Origin: Clostridia bacterium | GTDB lineage: Bacteria; Bacillota; Clostridia; Christensenellales; Borkfalkiaceae | DNA: 60,544 nucleotides | Reading direction: 5' to 3' | Assembly: GCA_017621155.1 (NCBI GenBank) | Contig: JAGATP010000012.1 | Location: forward strand, 1-60,544 | In this document: positions 10,201 to 17,210 of the stretch, piece after piece | How positions within the stretch are numbered: the first letter of the stretch is position 1 | Layout of the letters: the number at the start of each line of letters is the position of its first letter | Notes under the pieces: model-generated | Told to the model about the DNA's origin: nothing | The model's input: only the letters and a program-made list of their open reading frames with translations | The model's database searches: none | Program-made: the position numbers and the translations under genes

Positions 10201-11275
10201 CGACGTCATCGTAAGGCTGATGGACGAGGGCAAAATCGACTATATCATCTACACGGGCAAGACGGACGTCGAGTCCATCTCCAACTATATTTCCCTGCAC
10301 CATCACGCCGTCCTCTTGGGAATTACCGTTTTGACTTCCCTCGATACGGCGAATGCCCTTGCCGACTGCATTGCAAGCAAGTTCTCCAAGGACAACACCG
10401 AGCTTGTGGACATCAACAACCTGAGAAAAGAAAAGCTCTCGCTGGATTTCGTCAAGATGCAGGCCTGCGGCAACGACTATATCTACTTTGACAACAGAGA
10501 CGGAAAAATTACCTGTCCCGAATCCATTGCCATCAACTTCGTCGATCGGAACACGGGAATCGGAGGGGACGGCATCGTCCTCATCGAGAATTCTTCCGTT
10601 GCGGACGCGAAGATGCGCATCTTTAACAAGGACGGCTCGGAAGGCAGGATGGCGGGCAACTCCATTCGCTGTGTGGCGAAATACCTCGCCGATCGCGGCG
10701 AAGCGGACGGAGAGATCATGCACATCGAAACGGCGAGCGGCGTAAAGGAGCTCAAGACCTTCTCCTTCGGAGGCAGCGTTTCTTCCGTGACGGTTGGGCT
10801 CGGGAAAGTACTGCTTGACGGAAAGAGCATTCCTTCTGTATTTGAAGGGGAGGTCGTTTCCCAAAAGCTCACCTTTGGGGAGTATGAATTTGAAGTGACG
10901 CTCGTCAACGTCGGCAATCCTCACTGCGTTATTTTCTGCGATAAGGTGGACGCAATCGATCTGGAAGCGATCGGCCCCGTCATCGAAACCGCTCCCTATT
11001 TCCCTGAAAAGACGAACGTGGAATTTGTCCGCGTCGTCAATAAGGCGACCCTCAAAATGCGCACTTGGGAGAGGGGAAACGGAGAAACTCTTGCTTGCGG
11101 AACGGGCGCTGCGGCAGCTGTCGTTGCGGCTGTCGTGAAGGGCTACTGCGGCAGAGAAGAAGACGTGACCGTCAAAGTTCCCGGAGGCGATCTCATCGTC
11201 AAGTACTACGAAAACGGTACGGTATCCTTGAGCGGTTCGGTCAAAAAGGTCTTTGAAGGAAAGGTAGAATTTTAA
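7232..11275 (+). CDS. carB: Carbamoyl-phosphate synthase large subunit fused to a diaminopimelate epimerase domain
   Basis: A single open frame of 1347 codons. Residues 1 to about 1065 are a complete CarB: two ATP-grasp halves beginning [21 protein letters not shown] and [21 protein letters not shown], then the MGS-like allosteric domain from about residue 930. From about residue 1070 the protein continues without a linker as DapF: [20 protein letters not shown], GNPHC and [16 protein letters not shown]. DapF interconverts LL- and meso-diaminopimelate for lysine and peptidoglycan. The second catalytic Cys (Cys1289) is present. At the first catalytic position the sequence is MAGNSIRC, so Ala1141 replaces Cys. 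The fusion joins unrelated pathways; whether the epimerase works, or the chain is cleaved, is unknown. Confidence 0.93.
   Translation: [1347 protein letters not shown]
10439..11275 (+). other. dapF: DapF-like domain within the CarB fusion
   Basis: Covers roughly residues 1070-1347. The domain begins at LSLDFVKMQ, where free DapF proteins normally have their own start Met. There is no in-frame stop or start and no ribosome site at the junction. Both halves of the DapF duplicated fold are present. The codon for Ala1141 (10652-10654, gcg) occupies the position of the H. influenzae Cys73 equivalent, while Cys1289 matches Cys217. Confidence 0.85.
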
Positions 11276-11278
11276 AGC

Positions 11279-12400
11279 ATGATTTATTTTGACAATGCGG
11301 CGACGACAAAGCCGAACGAAAGGGCGCTTTCAAAGGCGCAAGATTTCCTTTCGAGCCGCTATTTCAATCCCTCCGCCGTTTATCGGGAGGGATTTGAACT
11401 CCAAAAAGAACTCAAAGGGGCAAGAGAAAAAATCTTGTCCCTGATTGCCGATTCCGCTCGGTTCGAGCTCGTCTTTACCTCTTGCGGCACGGAGTCGGAC
11501 AATACGGCGATTTTTTCCGCCGCACGGCGGGGAAATGCCGTGACGACGCTTGGAGAGCATTCCGCCGTCTTTGCCTCCTTTGCGGAGCTCAAAAACAGGG
11601 GCATCGAGACGAGGTTTGCCTCTTTACACGCCGACGGCTCCGTGGACGTTTCGTCCCTCTTGTCCCTCGTGGACGAAAAGACTTCCCTCGTTTCCGTCAT
11701 TCACGTCAACAACGAGACGGGTGCAATCAACGACGTCAACGAAATTGCAAGGCGAGTCAAGGAGATCAATCCGCGCGCGCTCGTTCACGTGGACGGCGTG
11801 CAGGCGTTTGGAAAGCTTCCCTTTAAAATCGGAAAGGATGTCGATTTTTACGCTTTTTCCTCCCACAAAATCGGTGGGCTCAAAGGGACGGGCGGACTCA
11901 TCAAGAAAAAAGGATTAAAGCTCAATCCGTATCTTCTCGGCGGCGGTCAGGAAAACGGCCTCAGATCGGGGACGGAAAACGTCTTTGGAATCAAGGTGAC
12001 GGAGTTTGCCTGCGAAGAGCAGTTCTCTTCCCGCGAGACTAAGCTTGCTGCAATGAAAAAGAAGAGGGAAGTTCTTCTTTCCCTCTTGAGCGATTTGTTT
12101 GTTCCCGTTTGCAAGGATGGCTCTCCCTACATTCTCACCCTTTCCGCAAAAGGGGTGCGAGGCGAAATTCTCCTGCACAGGGTCAACGATCGGGGGCTTC
12201 TCATCGGCACGGGTTCGGCGTGCTCTTCCAATTCGAAGCGCCGCTATAGCAGGGTGATTCTCGCTTGCGGCATGAGCGAAGGGGAGGCGGACGGCGTAAT
12301 TCGTTTGAGCTTTTCCGATCAGACGACGGAAGAGGAATGCAGAGCCGCCGCAACTATTTTAAACGAAGAGGCGGCAAGGTTAAAGGAGGAATTGAGATGA
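11279..12400 (+). CDS. Cysteine desulfurase, NifS/IscS type
   Basis: A PLP enzyme that takes sulfur from cysteine as an enzyme-bound persulfide. The 373-aa protein begins YFDNAATTKPN, carries the PLP lysine in SSHKIGGLKGTGG, and has the catalytic Cys in GTGSACSSNSK. It starts 4 bases after the carB-dapF stop and overlaps thiI by 4 bases. This pairing points to sulfur supply for ThiI (4-thiouridine, thiazole), as with the NifZ-ThiI pair of Bacillus, rather than a general Fe-S role; no scaffold gene is adjacent. Confidence 0.9.
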   Translation: MIYFDNAATTKPNERALSKAQDFLSSRYFNPSAVYREGFELQKELKGAREKILSLIADSARFELVFTSCGTESDNTAIFSAARRGNAVTTLGEHSAVFASFAELKNRGIETRFASLHADGSVDVSSLLSLVDEKTSLVSVIHVNNETGAINDVNEIARRVKEINPRALVHVDGVQAFGKLPFKIGKDVDFYAFSSHKIGGLKGTGGLIKKKGLKLNPYLLGGGQENGLRSGTENVFGIKVTEFACEEQFSSRETKLAAMKKKREVLLSLLSDLFVPVCKDGSPYILTLSAKGVRGEILLHRVNDRGLLIGTGSACSSNSKRRYSRVILACGMSEGEADGVIRLSFSDQTTEEECRAAATILNEEAARLKEELR

Positions 12401-13554
12401 AACGCGTCATCATCGTCCGCTATGCGGAAATCTTTTTAAAGGGCAAAAACAGGGGATATTTCGAACGCTCGTTTGTGATGAATATGGAAAAATCCCTTCG
12501 CGGCATCAAACACGAAATCAGACGAGCCTCGGGCAGATACCTCGTCGAAAACGTGGAAGAAGAGGAGATCGAAGGGGTGATTTCCCGCCTGCAAAAGGTA
12601 TTCGGAACGCACTCTTTAAGCGTTGCTTACGTGGTGGATTCCGATTTGGAGCAAATCAAAGAGGCAGCAAAACGCATTTGTAAGCAAAGGGGAACGTTTA
12701 AGGTCGAAACGCACCGCGCCGACAAGAGCTTTTCCATGAACTCGATGGAGTTTTCCGCATGGCTCGGCGGGGAACTTTTGGCGTCTTTTCCCTCGTTGCG
12801 GGTGGACGTCCATTCTCCCGATTTCGTTGTCAACGTCGATATTCGGGAAAACGGCAAGACCATGGTCTTCGGCGAATTTCTGCCGGGAGCGGGCGGTATG
12901 CCTGTCGGCACGGCGGGAAGGGGACTTCTCCTCATTTCCGGCGGCATCGACAGCCCCGTCGCGGGGCATATGATTGCCAAGCGTGGCATGAAATTAGAAT
13001 GCCTACATTTCCATAGCTACCCTTACACTAATTTGCAGGCGAGGGAGAAGGTGGAAGAACTCGTCAAGGCGCTTTCCGCCTACAACGGCGGGGATATTAA
13101 AATGCACTGCATCTCCGTCACGCACATTCAGGAGTGCATTCACAAAAACTGCACGGAGGATTATATGATCACGCTGCTTCGGAGGTTTATGATGAGAATT
13201 TCCGAACGCCTCGCTCTGTCCATTGGATGTCAGTGCTTGATTACGGGCGAAAGCTTGGGGCAGGTCGCTTCGCAGACGATCGAGGGCATGACCTCCTCCA
13301 ATTCCGTTATCAAAACGCTTCCCGTCCTTCGTCCTCTTTGTGGATTTGACAAAAACGAAATCATCGAGCGCTCCCGCGCAATCGGCACTTACGAAACGTC
13401 CATTCTTCCTTACGAAGACTGCTGTACGGTGTTTCTCCCGAAGTTCCCCGTCACAAAGCCCAAACTCAAAGACGTGTTGGAAGAAGAGGGGAAGCTCGAC
13501 GTGGAAGGGCTGATTGCCGAAGCGATGGCTTCCTTGGAAACGATCGAACTTTAA
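12397..13554 (+). CDS. thiI: tRNA 4-thiouridine synthase ThiI, form without rhodanese domain
   Basis: ThiI adenylates U8 of tRNA and inserts sulfur, and can also serve thiamine thiazole synthesis. The 385-aa protein has an N-terminal ferredoxin-like/THUMP region to about residue 165, then the PP-loop SGGIDSPVAGHM. There is no C-terminal rhodanese domain, as in Gram-positive ThiI, so sulfur should come directly from the desulfurase next door. The ATG at 12397 follows AAAGGAGG and overlaps the desulfurase stop; an upstream in-frame start at 12265 is ignored because homology starts at MKRVIIVRYAEIFLKG. Confidence 0.93.
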   Translation: MKRVIIVRYAEIFLKGKNRGYFERSFVMNMEKSLRGIKHEIRRASGRYLVENVEEEEIEGVISRLQKVFGTHSLSVAYVVDSDLEQIKEAAKRICKQRGTFKVETHRADKSFSMNSMEFSAWLGGELLASFPSLRVDVHSPDFVVNVDIRENGKTMVFGEFLPGAGGMPVGTAGRGLLLISGGIDSPVAGHMIAKRGMKLECLHFHSYPYTNLQAREKVEELVKALSAYNGGDIKMHCISVTHIQECIHKNCTEDYMITLLRRFMMRISERLALSIGCQCLITGESLGQVASQTIEGMTSSNSVIKTLPVLRPLCGFDKNEIIERSRAIGTYETSILPYEDCCTVFLPKFPVTKPKLKDVLEEEGKLDVEGLIAEAMASLETIEL

Positions 13555-13592
13555 AAAAGATTGGTGGTTATAAATTCCACCAATCTTTTTTT
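13553..13592. terminator. Bidirectional terminator between thiI and the PBP gene
   Basis: GATTGGTGG (13559-13567) pairs with CCACCAATC (13577-13585), flanked by an A run on the left and seven T on the right. It therefore works on both strands for the two convergent genes. The PBP stop codon lies in the loop. Confidence 0.88.
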
Positions 13593-15820
13593 AAAATATC
13601 CGGCTCTTCCGTCGGAATAGGTTGGGTAGGGACGGTTGTCGTAGAGGGTGAAGTCGTCTTTTGGGACGAAAGGGGAGGGATGCTCACCTTGGGCAGGGTA
13701 ATTTTTTCTCCCTTGTAATCTTGATAACAGGGGATCACGGTATAGAGATACGTTTCTCCCGGTTTTAAGTCGGAATCGGACACTTCCGATGATTGTATTT
13801 TATTGTATAAAATTGTATTTCCCGCTTTTGAGGCTTTTTCAATGGTAAAAGTGTAGTACTCTGCATCGCATAGCTTTATATTGACCTTTCCGTCTTTGTA
13901 TTCAATGGTCGGTTTTGGAATTCTCGGTTTCGAAAAGTAAGAAGAGGTTTTTTTCGGGACTTGATCTTTGAGAAAGACTTCGGTTATCTTCTCTTCGGGC
14001 GGGGCGTTGGGGTCTGCAAGCAGGAGCTTGTGTTCCGTCCTGTAGGCTACTCTGTCTAACATAATACGCTTGATCTGCTCGGATTTTGCAACGTCCTTGG
14101 GTGCTTTTGATGGATACAGCGTTTGCAGGACGTTACCTGCGATTTGACACGCTTTTCCCCCTCCTGTCTCCGAAAAGGTCGAATAATCGGCATATCCGAG
14201 CCAAATTCCCACCGTATGCTCTCCGGTATAGGCGATCGTATAGGCGTCGGTGTTGCCGTTTCCCGTTCCGACCGTGCCCGTCTTTGCGTAGACGGGATAG
14301 GGCAGTTTTTTCAATTTTTTCGCCGTTCCCTCCGATACGGTCGTCTTTAACATGTCGTTTAAAAGGCTGGCCGTCCCTTCGGAAAAGACCCTTTTCTTCT
14401 TGTACTCTGTCTGACATAGGTTATGACCTTTGAGGTCGGTAATCCTGTCGATGACGTGACTTTGGATATAATTTCCCTCTGCGCGAAAGACGGAATATCC
14501 GTCAACGAGCTCTTTCAGTGTAAATCCGTGCTTCATGCCGCCGAGTGCGAGGGATAGGGCTTTGTCCTCCTCTTCGGGAATGAGTCCCATCTTTTTGAGA
14601 TACCCGACTCCCTTTTCTACGGTCAAATCGTTGAGGAGTTTCACGGCGGGGACGTTTGCGCTGACGGCGAGCGCTTCCCGTGCGCTGATGTATCCTCTGT
14701 ATTCGCCGTTGTAGTTTTGGGGTTGGTAATTTCCGAAGGACGTTCTTTCGTCGAGAATGGGTGTGGCGGGCGAGATCATGCCCTCTTCGATGCTCGGCGC
14801 ATAGACGAGGAGGGGTTTGATGACCGAGCCGGGCAACCTTTTGATGTTTCCAACCGTCGAGTAATACGCTTCCAGCGCGTTTTTTTCGTGAGAGACGACT
14901 GCAATTGTCACGTCAGATTCCGTTTTGGTCTCGATTTTTGCCTGCAAATCGGGGTCGAGGTTGGTGTAGACCTTCAGGGAGTGCACCTCGATTCCCTTCT
15001 TTTGCGTCATCTCTTCGAGTTCTTCCAAGACGAGCTCCAAGTAGGCAGATTGTTTTTTGCTGTGCTTTTCGGAGGGAAGTTCTTCTTCCTTGGCTTTTCT
15101 CCATTCTTCCTCGCTGATCATGCCGTCCCTTTTCATTTCAGAAAGGACGAGATCTCTCCTTTGCTTGCATCTGTCGGGGTGCAAAAAGGGAGAGTAGCGG
15201 TTGGGCGACTGCAAGAGTCCCGCAAGGAGTGCGCTTTCCGAAAGGGTCAGCTCTTCCGGCTTTTTTCCGAAATAAAAATCGCTCGCGTCGCTGATGCCGA
15301 AGGCACTGTGCCCGAAGTATACGGTGTTTAAATAGCATTCGAGGATTTCATCTTTTTCGTACTCCCGTTCAAGCTGAAAGGCAAGTCTGATTTCCTTGAG
15401 CTTGCGGATGAGCGTCTTTTCGCTCGAAAGGTGCGTGTTTTTGATGAGCTGCTGGGTAATCGTCGATGCGCCTTGGGAAAAAGATCTCGATTTGAGATTT
15501 TCCAGCGTCGCTTTGATCATTCGCTTGGCGTTGATTCCCGCATGCGAATAAAAGCCCTTGTCCTCGATGGAGAGAAATGCTTGAGGTGTATAGGAGGGCA
15601 GATTGGCAATCGGGGTGTTCGTTCGGCGGTTGGTTGCCGAGAGCTCCTTGATTTCCGTGCCGTATTTGTCGTATAAAATAAGATTGCTTTCCGAGGAAAC
15701 AAGCTTGCTTCGATCGATTGAGACGCCGCTTGTCAGCAGAAGAAACGTCCCTGTGCTTCCCGCAAGGAGAACGAAGACGGAAAGGGTAAGGATCAAAAGG
15801 ATACGTTGGGCTTTTTTCAT
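13568..15820 (-). CDS. Class A penicillin-binding protein (transglycosylase and transpeptidase)
   Basis: A bifunctional peptidoglycan synthase of the PBP1a family, 750 aa from the chosen ATG. One N-terminal membrane helix (RILLILTLSVFVLLAGSTG) is followed by a GT51 glycosyltransferase domain with IEDKGFYSHAGI, GASTITQQLIKN and RKLKEIRLAFQLE. The transpeptidase domain has the SxxK nucleophile in GSVIKP, SAN, and KTGTVGTGN. A fibronectin-like module and a Ser/Thr/Pro-rich tail end the protein. The frame could start 36 bases upstream at a TTG (15856), but neither start has a clear ribosome site, and MKKAQRIL is the typical beginning. Confidence 0.93.
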   Translation of the reverse strand: MKKAQRILLILTLSVFVLLAGSTGTFLLLTSGVSIDRSKLVSSESNLILYDKYGTEIKELSATNRRTNTPIANLPSYTPQAFLSIEDKGFYSHAGINAKRMIKATLENLKSRSFSQGASTITQQLIKNTHLSSEKTLIRKLKEIRLAFQLEREYEKDEILECYLNTVYFGHSAFGISDASDFYFGKKPEELTLSESALLAGLLQSPNRYSPFLHPDRCKQRRDLVLSEMKRDGMISEEEWRKAKEEELPSEKHSKKQSAYLELVLEELEEMTQKKGIEVHSLKVYTNLDPDLQAKIETKTESDVTIAVVSHEKNALEAYYSTVGNIKRLPGSVIKPLLVYAPSIEEGMISPATPILDERTSFGNYQPQNYNGEYRGYISAREALAVSANVPAVKLLNDLTVEKGVGYLKKMGLIPEEEDKALSLALGGMKHGFTLKELVDGYSVFRAEGNYIQSHVIDRITDLKGHNLCQTEYKKKRVFSEGTASLLNDMLKTTVSEGTAKKLKKLPYPVYAKTGTVGTGNGNTDAYTIAYTGEHTVGIWLGYADYSTFSETGGGKACQIAGNVLQTLYPSKAPKDVAKSEQIKRIMLDRVAYRTEHKLLLADPNAPPEEKITEVFLKDQVPKKTSSYFSKPRIPKPTIEYKDGKVNIKLCDAEYYTFTIEKASKAGNTILYNKIQSSEVSDSDLKPGETYLYTVIPCYQDYKGEKITLPKVSIPPLSSQKTTSPSTTTVPTQPIPTEEPDILKKDWWNL
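14406..14419. repeat. Short palindrome TGTCTGACA, copy 1
   Basis: Within the PBP coding region. The core TGTCTGACA (14408-14416) is shared with four other copies up to 22.7 kb. See the finding on this motif. Confidence 0.4.
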
Positions 15821-15840
15821 AAAAATAGTATGGAAAACAT

Positions 15841-15869
15841 TTGAAAAATTTTGCAAAAAACGCTATAAT
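15841..15869 (+). promoter_or_regulatory. Promoter for miaB-mutS-mutL operon
   Basis: TTGAAA (15841-15846), a 17-bp spacer and TATAAT (15864-15869) lie 21 bases before the miaB start, overlapping the 5' region of the divergent PBP gene. It is the only strong promoter seen before the LytTR gene at 24.4 kb. Confidence 0.75.
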
Positions 15870-15890
15870 GACTATGGGTAATTATCGATT

Positions 15891-17207
15891 ATGAAAAAGA
15901 AGTATCAAATTGTTACATACGGCTGTCAGATGAACGTTCACGAGTCCGAAAAAATCGCGGGCATCCTTGAAGAGATGGGCTACGAACGGACGGAAGGAGA
16001 GGATGCCGACGTCATCGTCTTTAACACATGCTGTATTCGCGAAAATGCGGAAAATCACGCCTTTGGCAACATCGGCGCGCTTAAAAAGAGAAAAAAAGAA
16101 CGTCCCGAGCTCCTGATTTGCGTGGGCGGCTGCATGATGCAGGAAAAGGGAATGCCGGAAGAGCTCAAGCGGAAATTCCCGTTTGTAGACATCGTTTTCG
16201 GCACGCACAATCTTTGGGAGCTTCGCCGCCTCATCGAGATCAAGTCGAGCGGCAGAAAAAAAATGCTCGTCAGCATTCATGACAAAGAAGGGGAGATTGT
16301 CGAAGGGGAAAGGCCCTGTCGGACGAGCTATCCCAACGCTTGGGTTAACATCAATTACGGATGCAATAATTTTTGCACCTATTGCATCGTTCCCTACGTG
16401 CGGGGCAGGGAGCGTTCCCGAAAGCCCGAAGCGATTTTGGAGGAAGTTCGCTCCCTCGTCGCGGAGGGCTACAAGGAGATTACGCTCTTGGGTCAAAACG
16501 TCAATTCCTATGGAAAAGATTTGGAAAACGGAATTACCGTTCCAAAGCTTCTGGATCAGGTTGCGTCGATCGAGGGGAAGTTCCGCGTACGCTTTATGAC
16601 GAGTCACCCCAAGGATTTTTCCGAAGAGCTCGTCAAAGTCATTGCAAAGCACGAAAAGATTTGCAACCTCGTTCATCTGCCCGTCCAAAGCGGGTCAAAC
16701 GCCGTCTTAAAGGCGATGAACCGCCGCTATACGCGGGAGGAATACCTCGAAAAAGTTGCGATGTTAAAGCGCTATCTTCCCGACGCAGAGCTGACGTCCG
16801 ATCTGATCGTCGGTTTTCCCGGCGAGACGGAAGCCGATTTTGAGGATACCCTGTCCCTCGTCAAGGAGGTGGGGTTTGCTTCGGCTTTTACCTTCGTGTA
16901 CTCCAAGCGCAAGGGAACGAAGGCGGCGGAGATGGAAAATCAAATTCCCGAAGACGTGCAAAAGCGAAGAATTATGGAGCTCGTTGCGCTCGTCAACAGC
17001 CTGACGAGGGTCAAGAGCGAACGGTATCTTGGGAAAACCGTCGAAATCCTCTGCGAGGATTACGATGAGAAGAAAGGGATGTTCTTGGGAAGGGACGTCT
17101 ATGGCAGAATGGGCTATTTTAAATCTGAGAAAAATCCCATCGGCTCATTTGTCACGCTGAAGATTACGGAAGCGTCCGGCATTTCCCTGTACGGAGAAGA
17201 GGTGTAA
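15891..17207 (+). CDS. miaB: tRNA-2-methylthio-N6-dimethylallyladenosine synthase
   Basis: A radical SAM methylthiotransferase acting on i6A37 of tRNA. The 438-aa protein has the UPF0004 domain with its three cluster cysteines in YGCQMN, NTCCIR and GGCMMQE. The radical SAM CxxxCxxC is in NYGCNNFCTYCIVPYVRGRERSR near residue 158, and a C-terminal TRAM domain follows. MiaA, which makes its substrate, is encoded in the same run. Ends 3 bases before mutS. Confidence 0.95.
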   Translation: MKKKYQIVTYGCQMNVHESEKIAGILEEMGYERTEGEDADVIVFNTCCIRENAENHAFGNIGALKKRKKERPELLICVGGCMMQEKGMPEELKRKFPFVDIVFGTHNLWELRRLIEIKSSGRKKMLVSIHDKEGEIVEGERPCRTSYPNAWVNINYGCNNFCTYCIVPYVRGRERSRKPEAILEEVRSLVAEGYKEITLLGQNVNSYGKDLENGITVPKLLDQVASIEGKFRVRFMTSHPKDFSEELVKVIAKHEKICNLVHLPVQSGSNAVLKAMNRRYTREEYLEKVAMLKRYLPDAELTSDLIVGFPGETEADFEDTLSLVKEVGFASAFTFVYSKRKGTKAAEMENQIPEDVQKRRIMELVALVNSLTRVKSERYLGKTVEILCEDYDEKKGMFLGRDVYGRMGYFKSEKNPIGSFVTLKITEASGISLYGEEV

Positions 17208-17210
17208 TTT

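Noticed and set aside
10400..10460. Possible frameshift or missed stop creating the CarB-DapF fusion
   Set aside because: The frame is continuous, both sides keep normal family sequence up to the junction, and no ribosome site or start codon precedes the DapF part. Kept as a real fusion, pending read support.
9647..10924. 425-codon minus-strand frame over carB-dapF
   Set aside because: Antisense to well conserved coding sequence with no recognisable motif. The same applies to the long minus frames at 7451-8458, 19717-21054, 32601-34160, 37901-39175 and 47418-48641.
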